Assembly: GCA_039621445.1 (NCBI GenBank)
Contig: CP154955.1
Span: 55,061,341-55,125,340 of the forward strand
Direction: 5' to 3'
DNA from: Euglena gracilis
Taxonomy: Eukaryota; Euglenida; Euglenophyceae; Euglenales
DNA: 64,000 nt
Position numbers and translations under genes: made by a program. Below are positions 53,801 to 64,000 of this stretch, one piece after another. Position 1 is the first letter of the stretch. Every line of letters begins with the position of its first letter. A model generated the notes under the pieces. That model was not told where the DNA came from. It saw only the letters and a list, made by a program, of their open reading frames with translations, and searched no databases.

Positions 53801-55195
53801 GTTTCGTCATTCGGTTTTTACCCTCCGGACCCCATCAAGGGCCCACCGACCCCCCACCGACCAAAAATTTCCATCTCAGGGTGTTCCTGTTGGTGTAAGG
53901 CACTTATTTGGCCCCATCCGGACCATTTCCGGGTGGTTTGGACCCGCCACAGACCATTTTTATGCCCACCGACTAGCCACCGACTAGTTTGCATACAATT
54001 TTCTTCATAAAAAGTCGGCGAGACTGGCCCGTAACTACATTAGAGTGGGTGGTCGGCCGACTAGTCCGCCGACCACCCAGGCCCCCCCCCCCCCCCGTCT
54101 CGCCGACTAGCTGCCGACCAGTCCTAGTCGGCCGACCAATTGGGTGGACCCCCCCCCCAGTCTACCGCCTAGGACCGGGAGTGGGGGTCACTCCACTTTT
54201 TGAAAAACCAGTCAGTCACTTTTTTTTGGGAAGCCAGTCAGTCCCCCCCCCCCCCCCCCGGGGGGGTCGGCCACTCAGAAAACGGCCACTTTCCAGTCAC
54301 TTTAGGCCATTTTAGGCCAAAAAAATTTTAGGCCAAAAAAATTTTCCGGCGACTTTGGCGCCGGGGTCACTCAACCCACTTTTGCCCACCCTGGCCGATT
54401 ACCCCCCCCGGGAGGGGGGATCCGAGCCCAAAACCAGTGAGTCACTGTAAAAAAAACCAGTCAGTCACCCCCCAAGGGGGGGGGACAATGCTTAAAAAAT
54501 TGTCCCCCCCCCCCTTATTGTCGCTGGGCCCCGGCCGACGGGGGTTTTTTTTAGGCCCAGCCAATGAAATTCCTTTGGTACGGTCTCATTGTCCCCGCCT
54601 CCCGGGGGTAGGTTGGTGGGACAATAAGGGCGGGGGTAGAAAACAAAAGGGATTTGCCCCCAAAACGACTTGGAAACACAAGACCCCAAAACGACTTGGA
54701 AACACAATGGATTTTGCTATTTTGGGGCCCTCGATCGGTTGGACAACAAAAGGTATTTGCCCCAAAACGACTTGGAAACACAAGGGATTTGCCCCCAAAA
54801 CGACTTGGAGACACAAGGGATTTTATTATTTGGGACCCTGGATCAATTGGACAACACAAGGGATTTGCCCCAAAACGACTTGGAGACACAAGGTGCTTTG
54901 GTATTTTGGGGCCCTCGATCAGTTGGACAACACAAGGGATTTGCCCCCCAAAACGACTTGGAAACACAAGGGATTTTATTATTTGGGACCCTGGATCAAT
55001 TGGACAACAAAAGGGATTTGCCCCCAGAACTTAGAAACACAAGGCCCCAAAACGACTTTGTTATTTTGGGGCTCTCGATCAGTTGGACAAAAAAAAAGGG
55101 ATTTGCCCCCCAAAACGATTTGGAAACACAAGGGACTTGCCCCCTAAAACGACTTCGAGACACAGGGTATTTTGTTATTTTTGGGCCCTCGATCA
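50815..55195. repeat. 2.19-kb direct tandem duplication
   Basis: Two units (about 50,815-53,000 and 53,000-55,195) match throughout at an offset of 2,181-2,193 bases. Each holds a GTCGGCCGAC cluster, the TATATAAGTCAATATAAGTC block, 115-bp GGGATTTTGTTATT units, the reversed 45.3 kb block, a GTGACTGACTGG foldback, a TTATTGTC element, and an AACGACTTGG minisatellite. Differences are mostly in homopolymer length. No ORF is intact in a gene-like way. Confidence 0.9.
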
Positions 55196-58100
55196 GTTAC
55201 CACCCCCCCCTTATTGTCACCCCCCCCCCTTATTGTCGCTGGGCCCCGGCCGACTGGGGTTTTTTAATGCTCGGCCAATGAATTTCCTTTGGTACGGTCT
55301 TATTGTCCCCGGGGCAGGTCGGACAATAAGGGGGGGGGGGTAGACAACAAAAGGGACTTGCCCCCCAAAACGATTTGGAGACACAAGGTATTTTGTTATT
55401 TTTGGGCCCTCGATCAGTTACCACCATACAATTTTTCACCGACCCCCCGGGGGGAGGGGGGGTCACTCCACTTTTTGAAAAACCAGTCAGTCACTTTTCT
55501 TTGGGAAGCCAGTCAGTCACCACCCCCCCCGCCGGGGGGGGGTCGGCCACTCAGAAAAACGGCCAGTTTCCAGTCACTTTAGGCCATTTTAGGCCAAAAA
55601 AATTTTAGGGCAAAAAATTTTTCCGGCGACTTTGGCGCCAGGGTCACTCAACCCACTTTTGCCCACCCTGGCTGACGCCCCCCCCCCCCGGGAGGGGGTG
55701 ATCCGAGCCCAAAACCAGTGAGTCACTGTAAAAAAAACCAGTCAGTCACCCCCCAAGGGGGGGGGACAATGCTTAAAAAATTGTCCCCCCCCCTTATTGT
55801 CGCTGGGCCCCGGCCGACGGGGGTTTTTTTTAGGCCCAGCCAATGAAATTCCTTTGGTACGGTCTCATTGTCCCCGCCTCCCGGGGGCAGGTTGGTGGGA
55901 CAATAAGGGCGGGGGTAGAAAACAAAAGGGATTTGCCCCCAAAACGACTTGGAAACACAAGACCCCAAAACAACTTGGAAACACAATGGATTTTGCTATT
56001 TTGGGGCCCTCGATCGGTTGGACAACAAAAGGGATTTGCCCCCAAAACGACTTGGAGACACAAGGTGCTTTGGTATTTTGGGGCCCTCGATCAGTTGGAC
56101 AACACAAGGGATTTGCCCCCCAAAACGACTTGGAAACACAAGGGATTTTATTATTTGGGACCCTGGATCAATTGGACAACAAAAGGGATTTGCCCCCAGA
56201 ACTTAGAAACACAAGGCCCCAAAACGACTTTGTTATTTTGGGGCTCTCGATCAGTTGGACAAAAAAAAAAGGGATTTGCCCCCCAAAACGATTTGGACAC
56301 ACAAGGGACTTGCCCCCTAAAACGACTTCGAGACACAGGGTATTTTGTTATTTTTGGGCCCTCGATCAGTTACCACCCCCCCCTTATTGTCACCCCCCCC
56401 CCTTATTGTCGCTGGGCCCCGGCCGACTGGGGTTTTTTAATGCTCGGCCAATGAATTTCCTTTGGTACGGTCTTATTGTCCCCGGGGCAGGTCGGACAAT
56501 AAGGGGGGGGGTAGACAACAAAAGGGACTTGCCCCCCAAAACGACTTGGAGACACAAGGTATTTTGTTATTTTTGGGCCCTCGATCAGTTACCACCATAC
56601 AATTTTTCACCGACCCCCCGGGGGGAGGGGGGGTCACTCCACTTTTTGAAAAACCAGTCAGTCACTTTTCTTTGGGAAGCCAGTCAGTCACCACCCCCCC
56701 CCCCGGGGGGGGTCGGCCACTCAGAAAAACGGCCAGTTTCCAGTCACTTTAGGCCATTTTTAGCCAAAAAAATTTTAGGCCAAAAAAATTTTCCGGCGAC
56801 TTTGGCGCCGGGGTCACTCAACCCACTTTTGCCCACCCTGGCTGACGCCCCCCCCCCCCGGGAGGGGGTTATCCGAGCCCAAAACCAGTGAGTCACTGTA
56901 AAAAAAACCAGTCAGTCACCCCCCAAGGGGGGGGGACAATGCTTAAAAAATTGTCCCCCCCCCTTATTGTCGCTGGGCCCCGGCCGACGGGGGTTTTTTT
57001 TAGGCCCAGCCAATGAAATTCCTTTGGTACGGTCTCATTGTCCCCGCCTCCCGGGGGTAGGTTGGTGGGACAATAAGGGCGGGGGTAGAAAACAAAAGGG
57101 ATTTGCCCCCAAAACGACTTGGAAACACAAGACCCCAAAACGACTTGGAAACACAATGGATTTTGCTATTTTGGGGCCCTCGATCGGTTGGACAACAAAA
57201 GGTATTTGCCCCAAAACGACTTGGAAACACAAGGGATTTGCCCCCAAAACGACTTGGAGACACAAGGTGCTTTGGTATTTTGGGGCCCTCGATCAGTTGG
57301 ACAACACAAGGGATTTGCCCCCCAAAACGACTTGGAAACACAAGGGATTTTATTATTTTGGGACCCTGGATCAGTTGGACAACACAAGGGATTTGCCCCC
57401 AGAACTTAGAAACACAAGGCCCCAAAACGACTTTGTTATTTTGGGGCTCTCGATCAGTTGGACAAAAAAAAAAGGGATTTGCCCCCCCAAAACGATTTGG
57501 AAACACAAGGGACTTGCCCCCTAAAACGACTTCGAGACACAGGGTATTTTGTTATTTTTGGGCCCTCGATCAGTTACCACCCCCCCCTTATTGTCACCCC
57601 CCCCCTTATTGTCGCTGGGCCCCGGCCGACTGGGGTTTTTTAATGCTCGGCCAATGAATTTCCTTTGGTACGGTCTTATTGTCCCCGGGGCAGGTCGGAC
57701 AATAAGGGGGGGGTAGACAACAAAAGGGACTTGCCCCCCAAAACGACTTGGAGACACAAGGTATTTTGTTATTTTTGGGCCCTCGATCAGTTACCACCAT
57801 ACAATTTTTCACCGACCCCCCGGGGGGAGGGGGGGTCACTCCACTTTTTGAAAAACCAGTCAGTCACTTTTCTTTGGGAAGCCAGTCAGTCACCACCCCC
57901 CCCCCCCGGGGGGTCGGCCACTCAGAAAAACGGCCAGTTTCCAGTCATTTTAGGCCATTTTAAGCCAAAAAAATTTTAGGCCAAAAAAATTTTCCGGCGA
58001 CTTTGGCGCCGGGGTCACTCAACCCACTTTTGCCCACCCTGGCTGACGCCCCCCCCCCCCCCGGGAGGGGGTTATCCGAGCCCAAAACCAGTGAGTCACT

Positions 58101-58456
58101 GTAAAAAAAACCAGTCAGTCACCCCCCAAGGGGGGGGGACAATGCTTAAAAAATTGTCCCCCCCCCTTATTGTCGCTGGGCCCCGGCCGACGGGGGTTTT
58201 TTTTAGGCCCAGCCAATGAAATTCCTTTGGTACGGTCTCATTGTCCCCGCCTCCCGGGGGTAGGTTGGTGGGACAATAAGGGCGGGGGTAGAAAACAAAA
58301 GGGATTTGCCCCCAAAACGACTTGGAAACACAAGACCCCAAAACGACTTGGAAACACAATGGATTTTGCTATTTTGGGGCCCTCGATCGGTTGGACAACA
58401 AAAGGTATTTGCCCCAAAACGACTTGGAAACACAAGGGATTTGCCCCCAAAACGAC
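55195..58456. repeat. About 1.2-kb tandem units, two and a half copies
   Basis: Units begin near 55,200, 56,372 and 57,578 (spacings about 1,171 and 1,206). Each has: a TTATTGTC element, one minisatellite unit, a GTGACTGACTGG foldback, a second TTATTGTC element, and a longer minisatellite run. The last copy breaks off at 58,456 within CAAAACGACT/GCACACAACACAGG. The 364-codon + frame at 55,797-56,891 is a product of the array. Confidence 0.9.
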
Positions 58457-58539
58457 TGCACACAACACAGGACACCACATATACAACACAGGAGCCACAT
58501 CGGAAGAGGTTGGGAAAGCAACCTTCACACCATGCAGGT

Positions 58540-58612
58540 TTCACCCTTTGGAGGGTGTCCATGGCCGTACCGTGGGAGGAGGTGGCATCTGCAGGTTGGC
58601 CAGGCGCAGCAT
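58540..58612 (-). pseudogene. Second MRLxNL gene start
   Basis: Minus-strand ATG at 58612 follows CCTTTTTTCAG and reads MLRLANLQMPPPPTVRPWTP, parallel to MMRLGNLAECQMPQPPTVEK at 28,382. A GTACACGTGG word lies upstream (58,700-58,725), as at the first copy. Further downstream sequence is not shared. Confidence 0.5.
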
Positions 58613-58681
58613 GGCTGAAAAAAGGTTAGGGCAGGGTGAAGAGGAGAAAACGACAAAAGTTTCACAAAAAAAACTTCAAAA

Positions 58682-59467
58682 GTGAACACGTTGATTTGGC
58701 ACTGTACACGTGGACGTACATGGTTCAGGCCACGGTTTTTGACGGTCAACCCGCATGAAGTGGTCAGGTCCGAAGACCTTGGCGTTTTCGGAACCGGTCA
58801 GGCCATCCCCCTCGGTGCCACCGAAGCCCGGCTGGTGGTGGCAGACCGCCTTGTTTCTAGGTGCGCATTTTCTGCCGGTGGGCTGGTATGCCGGGGGCCA
58901 GCTCCTTCTAGGAAGGCAAGTCATGGCCCCTTGGGCGCCCTCGAGTGTGCCCACACCCGAGGAGCGGCCCATGTGCTCCAGTTGCCCAGGATTGGGGGGC
59001 TTGTGGCACAACCCCCTCTGCTTGGCATGAAGGTGGTCACCCCTCTCCACGGGCTACCCCATCACCTTTTTCCCCAAGAGATTGGCCAACCTTCCTGGAG
59101 CGACCTGCCTGTGGGGGGCCTTGCTCATATTTGTAAACCGCCTGAGCTGGCAGGAGCACCTTCCCTCCCAAACTCCAAGCCCCATGCCGTTCTGACAATG
59201 AGAGGAAGTGCTGGAAGGTCCCCTGAGCCCAGCCGTGGAAGGCTCGCAGGCCCTGGGTGCCCGCGAGACGGAGCCCGAGGACCTGTTCCACTGGGGAGGC
59301 ACATTACGGGAGAAAATTGTGGCTTCCTTCGGTGGGAGTTGAGTCCTTCTGGAAACCTCAGTTCTCCCAAGCCTAACCGCAGGGGGCAGGGGGGGGGGTC
59401 GCAAATGGGTTTTTTCCCCCTTCAGCCGCAGGACCGGACAAGCAAGGCCGAGGCATGTTGCTTTTGA
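58682..59467 (+). CDS. Unrecognised 261-codon ORF
   Basis: Open from 58682 to 59467 without stops, in sequence of ordinary complexity. Visible pieces: VNPHEVVRSEDLGVFGTGQA, GLVCRGPAPSRKASHGPLGA, and a Gly/Pro-rich end. No domain, signal or membrane segment stands out. A minus-strand frame over 59050-58676 is also open and Cys-containing, so the coding strand is uncertain. It may be part of a repeat-borne gene. Confidence 0.25.
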   Translation: MNTLIWHCTRGRTWFRPRFLTVNPHEVVRSEDLGVFGTGQAIPLGATEARLVVADRLVSRCAFSAGGLVCRGPAPSRKASHGPLGALECAHTRGAAHVLQLPRIGGLVAQPPLLGMKVVTPLHGLPHHLFPQEIGQPSWSDLPVGGLAHICKPPELAGAPSLPNSKPHAVLTMRGSAGRSPEPSRGRLAGPGCPRDGARGPVPLGRHITGENCGFLRWELSPSGNLSSPKPNRRGQGGGSQMGFFPLQPQDRTSKAEACCF

Positions 59468-59709
59468 AAACAAAGAGCGAATTTAAAAACTGGTCATTAG
59501 GCTCCGAGCAAAGCGTACCATTGAAAAGGGGGGCATCCAATTGCGAAATCGCAAAAAAAAAGCAGGTGCTGGCTGGAAAAATGAAAGAAAGTTGCTGGCT
59601 GGCCGCAACCCCCCAAGGTGGTGATCCCCTAGCTTAGAGAAACCCATTGTTCACAGATAATTCCCAACTATGATCTTTTTGGTGTGTGAATAAAGGGCCA
59701 TGGGATGGA

Positions 59710-60490
59710 GTCTATATCGAGAACCGTGTCCCAGAGGCCGGTTCGGGCGTGAACAATGGCGTCACAATCTTGGCTGAGGAATCACGGCCAATTTTGCCCC
59801 AAACCCCCATGTTTGGGGCAGTTTTGGGCGACTTCGGCCCATTGGCCGCCGGTCGAAATTGGCAGATTCTGCATTTCTGAAGCCAAGTTACCCATCAATC
59901 GAAAGGTCTTCTCAAGGGCTTTCATGCTTAGGGCTTAGGGCTCAGCAGATGGCCTTAGAATTCAGCCATAATGAACATAGCTCTTATTTTCAGCGATAGT
60001 GTATTCCAAAATCTTAATTTGTCAAATCACACAGCTCAGGTTGCATCGTGCATATCAAACGAAAGCTCTCTCCGAGACCTGTCGCTTGGTACCCACAGAA
60101 CTCAGCCACAATTCACAGCGCTCTTAGAATCAGCGGTCGCACTTTCCGACCCTGTTTGCAAATTTGAAATTCCACTTTTCAGCTGCCATGTTGCCCACAG
60201 ATTGAAAGCTCTTCTCCAGGGCTTTCAGCAGATGGCCTTGGATTTCTGCCACGCTGCATGATATTCTTCTATTTCAGAAATTCTTCAAAATTGGCCGAAA
60301 GAAAATTGTTGTTCAAAAAAACCCAAATTCTGGCAAAAGACCCCCAAAACCTGCTCAAATATGATTACCACATGTCTACAAACCCTTTTGGACACTTTTT
60401 GGCACTTTTTATTTTGGGTCCCCCAGGCGCCGGTTTCACGCCTGAACCGGCGTCTGGGATGCCGGTTCGGGCGTGAACCGGGAGCCCCCA
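59710..60490. repeat. Dispersed 150-bp-period repeat, full copy near the right end
   Basis: Begins with GAGGCCGGTTCGGGCGTGAA, then modules at about 59,893, 60,052 and 60,200, and ends with the GAACCGGCGT/ATGCCGGTTCGG palindromes at 60,435-60,475. Same order as 29.40-30.28 kb. Confidence 0.8.
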
Positions 60491-61360
60491 GACAGGTTTC
60501 ACTGCCAAAGTTATTGTTGCATCAGGCAGGTGAAGAGCCCAACCGTAAGGGGATGCCAGGGAGGAGAGGGTGGTGGGGTTTGAAATCCAACCTGGACGGA
60601 AGAAAAAAATATCTGGCCATTAAAAATTTTTTTAATCGCCGGAGAATGGCCATTCTCTGGCCTTCGGCTTTGGGGGCACCCAAAACCCAACCAGCTGCCC
60701 ACAGTCCCCTCCCACAGTGCATCTTCACCATTCCTTCAGAGAAACCTGAAATTACACATGTCACATACCACGCCTTCTCCTAGAATGTCCCGTGCAGGGG
60801 GTTGGGGGGGGTGCACCTCAGAGGCTGGAAAATTTGGGCTGGCTGGAAAAAGGCTGCTGGCTGACCCCCTCCATTTCCGGGCTGGAGTTGAAAATAATCT
60901 TCGAACACATTTTCAGCTCGGTATTCAGTGTTTTAGATACCCAACCCCCCTGATCCAACAATTTTCTACAGAAAATTTGCTGTGGATTGATACTACTTCC
61001 GCTGTCAGGGACAGGCTGATTTTGTTATTACCCATCTTGATGGTGTGTAGTATTGACTTAGCCAGAATTTTCAGCTGAGTGCACTGTTGGCTACACAGCC
61101 ATACATCATAACGTGTTGCACTGTTGGCTACACAGCCATACATCATAATTCCACATTAAGCGGGAGGCTGTTCTAGTCATTCCCTCGCCTTATGTCCCTG
61201 AACCCTCTTTCAATACTATGTTCAAAAAACACAGGCCATGCTTTTGCTTTGTTGCAAACCAAAAAATTAATGGTAGAACTTTGGTTGAAGTTCCTGTGTT
61301 TCGCTTTGTCCATGACCTGGGTGCACGCCGATAGAAATGGCATTGCAGACAATGGGGGTG
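60491..61360. other. No gene recognised; small tandem duplication at 61,079-61,147
   Basis: GTTGGCTACACAGCCATACA is repeated once after about 38 bases. Other frames are short. Confidence 0.45.
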
Positions 61361-61364
61361 TACC

Positions 61365-61675
61365 CCCCGCGACCCCCCCCCGCGACCCCCCGCGACCCCT
61401 CCGCGACCCAGACATCTAGAGGGTATCCGGATCCTGGTGGGAGCCAAAAATAGCACCTTAATTAGGAATTGGCACCCAAATTAGGAATCAAAATTGCCAA
61501 AAATGCGTGATAAATTCCTAATTGGATCAATTTTTGGATCCAAAAGTTCTAAAAATAGGTCACATGTGACGTTGTATGTCAGGTCACACTGGTCACACGT
61601 GACCCCTCAAAACTGCCATGTTCCCCCGCGACCCCTCCCACGACCCCCCCGCGACCCCCCCCCCCCGCGACTCAT
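61365..61675. repeat. CGCGACCCC arrays flanking a spacer
   Basis: Four CCCCGCGACCCC units (61,365-61,410) and five more (61,626-61,672), same orientation. The spacer has AATTAGGAATTGGCACC-type words like the 32.15 kb repeat and GGTCACATGTGACG/GGTCACACGTGACC palindromes. Confidence 0.6.
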
Positions 61676-62091
61676 ACACCCCCAATGATCAAGCCCATCA
61701 TTGTTGTGAACCAAGGCCGGTCAACAAACGGCGCACGACGACTAGCAGCAAGGACAGCTTTCAAACATAGACTGTCCGATGGCGGCGTCCAGTCATTTGC
61801 CGAAGATGAGAACTTGACTATGATGAAATGAAGCAGCAAATGGACTGCCAGGGAAACAAATGTGGAGGGAGCCATCATATCAACTTGACACGCAGTTGCA
61901 TGATTATCATCAATCAATCAGTTTTGGTGTGACGACGGACAGGAAGTGCTTTTTGCAGTCAAGGATCATTGAAGCCGCGAACCCCTGGGTCGGGAACAAA
62001 CCAAATGCTTTGTTATGGTTCTTAACGCCGCTGCTGCTGTCGCATACTAGCACAGCTCGATCGAGCCAGAGGAAGGCTTGCACAATTTTCA
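61676..62091. other. No confident gene
   Basis: A minus-strand frame (61,917-61,672) contains MAPSTFVSLAVHLLLHFIIV, a possible membrane segment. Both strands are open, and no family is recognised. Confidence 0.2.
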
Positions 62092-62520
62092 TTAAACCCC
62101 CCCCAATTAGAAGCCCCCCGGGGCTACTATTCGGTCACTCTGCGGAAAACCCGAGGGGGGGGGCTTCTAATTGGGTACCCTTTGTCTAAAGGAAAAACTT
62201 CGGCCGGCGGTCGATCCGGGATCGAACGGGGTCCAAGTTTAAAAAATTGCAAGACGCATTTATTTTAGTTTTTGGGTGGATAGGCCATGTTTCAAGGATA
62301 CTAGATATCACTTTTGTTCCCAATGTCGACCTTTTTTCGTGGAGAATTTTCGAGGTTTTCACCATTTTTCGGAAATTTTTTCGTCAAATTTCCCCCGGCT
62401 TCGCCGGGGGGGGGGGGGGGCTGTTATTTGGATTTTTGGCGGGAAACCTGAGGGGGGGGCTTCTATTTGGGGGGGGTTGTTATTTGGGGGGGGGGCTTCT
62501 AATTGGGTTGGGGGTTTAAG
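62089..62520. mobile_element. AATTAGAAGCCCC-tag element
   Basis: Left: TTAAACCCCCCCC then AATTAGAAGCCCCCCGGGG. An inner inverse GGCTTCTAATTGGGTACC ends a sub-element at 62,179. The outer right end has GGGGCTTCTAATTGGGTTGG then GGGTTTAA. GCTTCTATTTGGGG and TTGTTATTTGGGG variants lie between. TTAAACCC/GGGTTTAA may be the outer inverted ends. No ORF. Confidence 0.6.
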
Positions 62521-62714
62521 ACATCTATACTGACTGAATGCTTTGTGCCGGCAGCCGCAGCAGGCAAGCAAAACTTCGACTGGCTGATGATATCGTCACA
62601 CAGCCTCGTCGTTATCAGTAGGGCGTCGCTGAAGGCTTGGTCACGACTGGTCGGTGGCAGTCCTGCTGTAATGGAAGAAGATGCCGTATTCTCGGATCAG
62701 GCTTGTGCTTAGTC

Positions 62715-62997
62715 GGGTGCCTGCCCCACGGGGGAGGGGGGTGCTAGGGGCAGGCACCCCATAGCACCCGATCTGACCCCCCCCCCTGGGGGGGTAGGGT
62801 TTTGGGGGGTGCCTGCCCCTAGCAGGCACCCCCTCCGACCCCGGAAAAGGCCATTTTCAATGAAAATTTTCTGGGTCCCCCCTGCCCGGAAAAGGCCATT
62901 TTCAATGAAAATTTTCTGGGTCCCCCCTCCCCTGGACCCCTCCCCCCCCCCGGGGGGTGTGCCTGCTAGGGGCAGGCACCCTATAGCACCCCCCCTC
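62715..62997. mobile_element. GGTGCCTGCCCCTAGCAGGC foldback
   Basis: GGTGCCTGCCCC, GGGGCAGGCACCCCATAGCA and later GGCAGGCACCCTATAGCACC alternate in both orientations. Inside is an exact 42-base direct repeat containing GGAAAAGGCCATTTTCAATG. No ORF. Confidence 0.65.
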
Positions 62998-64000
62998 CCC
63001 CCCCCGGTTGGTAAGCACAAGCGGATCGTGAGAGGAGCAATGCCTCCGCCGATCTCAGTGATCTTTCGCACCACAATGCGAACGCTTCTTCTTGCTCTTG
63101 GGGAGGAGGATGATTCGCGGCATCGAGATCGCAAAAATGTCCAACAAACTGCCAATCATGCAAAAATTGATTTTTTTTTGACCCCTAAAATGTCTTGGTC
63201 GGCTTTTTCCCGATTTGAACCATTTCTGCCCAGTTTTGGCACATTTTGTACCCCCGAAAGCGAAAAATCTGTTACCGTCCAGCCACCCAAAGGCCAACTG
63301 GAAAAAATCTCGTTGATGGGGGAAAGGGGGGGTCTGGCTGGCCGGACCCCCCCTGGGGGTGGGGTAAATTTCTTTCCGATCCTATTCCCTATCCTATCCT
63401 AGGGGGTTTTCCTTCTAAATTCTGCTGAGAAAATTCCAACCCAGCTGGATTTGGACCTTTTTTATTGCTGTTTTTGAGGTGCCTGCCAGGTCCAGCTGCC
63501 AGCCAGCAAACCCCCATCTGGATTTTCCATTCCCAAGGGTGGAAGGTCCAGAGGGGGTTCGCCGGCTGGCAGCCAGCACCCTTTTTCACCCCGCCCGCAG
63601 CCCCCCCCCCCCGGGTTCTTGAGAAAACCCCTGCTTGTGAAGGTGAATTTTTTCGAAAGAAAACCTGCAATTTCCAAGAAGGCTTTCTTGTCCATCTTCG
63701 CCCCTCACCTTCTGGCTATCACCAGGTGTTACGCCTTTTCGTTTTATGGATGTGGATGACTCCAGCAACCCATTCTGAGGATGGATGGGGACATCCTCTT
63801 GTACCAAACCTTCACATTGTGCTCACAGTGCATGGTGGCTCGGGGTAAGAGCCCAAAGTGGATGGTGGCCAAGGTGTGAAGGAAGTGATTTGTAAGGTGT
63901 CCAGTGTTTCAATGGTTTGAACGTGGTGGATTGCAGCCTGAGGCCTTGAACTGGTAACCTGGACATCCTTGGTGCCTTGCTTGCAAGTCTATTTTTTTTT
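62998..64000. other. No gene recognised
   Basis: Contains CAGCTGCCAGCCAGCA words and C-runs. Frames of up to 127 codons on the + strand near the end show no domain. Confidence 0.35.

Noticed and set aside
55797-56891. A 364-codon + ORF, the longest in the window
   Set aside because: It runs through a TTATTGTC element, minisatellite units and a foldback. The equivalent frames in sister units are broken at different places by homopolymer changes.
61365-61675. CGCGACCCC arrays as inverted ends of an element
   Set aside because: Both arrays are in the same orientation, so they are direct flanks or one split repeat rather than inverted ends.
1-64000. Search by eye for the dinoflagellate spliced leader (CCGTAGCCATTTTGGCTCAAG family) to place the organism
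   Set aside because: No copy was noticed. Absence in 64 kb does not exclude a dinoflagellate, so the lineage is left open.

Overview
This is a stretch of eukaryotic nuclear DNA with very few genes. The best clue to the organism is a multi-exon gene at 35.07-39.00 kb. Its protein is a long series of Val-Pro repeats with VPVPVE, PYPVEQIVEK and QRQVPYPVE motifs, followed by a YGA/PVTYG tail. That is the signature of alveolins (inner-membrane-complex or pellicle proteins) and, more loosely, of articulins. Together with large introns, pyrimidine-AG splice acceptors and scattered nuclear tRNA genes, it points to an alveolate, perhaps a chromerid or a dinoflagellate relative. The species cannot be fixed from the sequence, and I found no rRNA, CRISPR, operon or organelle gene.

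Layout. 0-20 kb is almost gene-free: palindrome clusters, foldback elements, homopolymer G/C tracts, one GC-rich possible coding island (13.9-15.5 kb) and a minisatellite (17.6-18.5 kb). 20-34.5 kb is a nest of mobile DNA. It holds fragments of a non-LTR-like retroelement carrying a 2A ribosome-skipping motif (21.9 kb), a second retroelement-like ORF with zinc-finger spacing (26.0-27.1 kb), pieces of two repeated host-type genes, and many short elements with inverted ends. 35-39 kb is the alveolin gene. 41.4-42.0 kb has a tRNA-Asp, a tRNA-Val and a second tRNA-Asp split by a 252-bp open insert. 46.8-47.6 kb and 48.7-49.5 kb carry degraded genes inside repeat boundaries, the second with a PHD finger. 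50.2-58.5 kb is a large nested tandem array. 58.7-64 kb has one unrecognised 261-codon ORF and more dispersed repeats.

Two things stand out. First, many short elements share one design although their sequences differ. They have inverted ends beginning TACC or TAAACC, then a run of C, then a short tag such as TTATTGTC, ATATTGTC, TAATTGAC, AAATATAAGACACC or GAGTTAGTCACC. The tag is repeated inside the element and differs between copies, but stays matched within a copy. Second, most alveolin introns have a 10-14 bp inverted repeat just inside their ends, and three have 5-7 bp direct repeats at the joints. Joining at the direct repeats restores the protein repeat register, so these look like transposon-derived introns, at least one of which does not fit GT-AG splicing well. 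All gene models are by eye and unconfirmed by transcripts.
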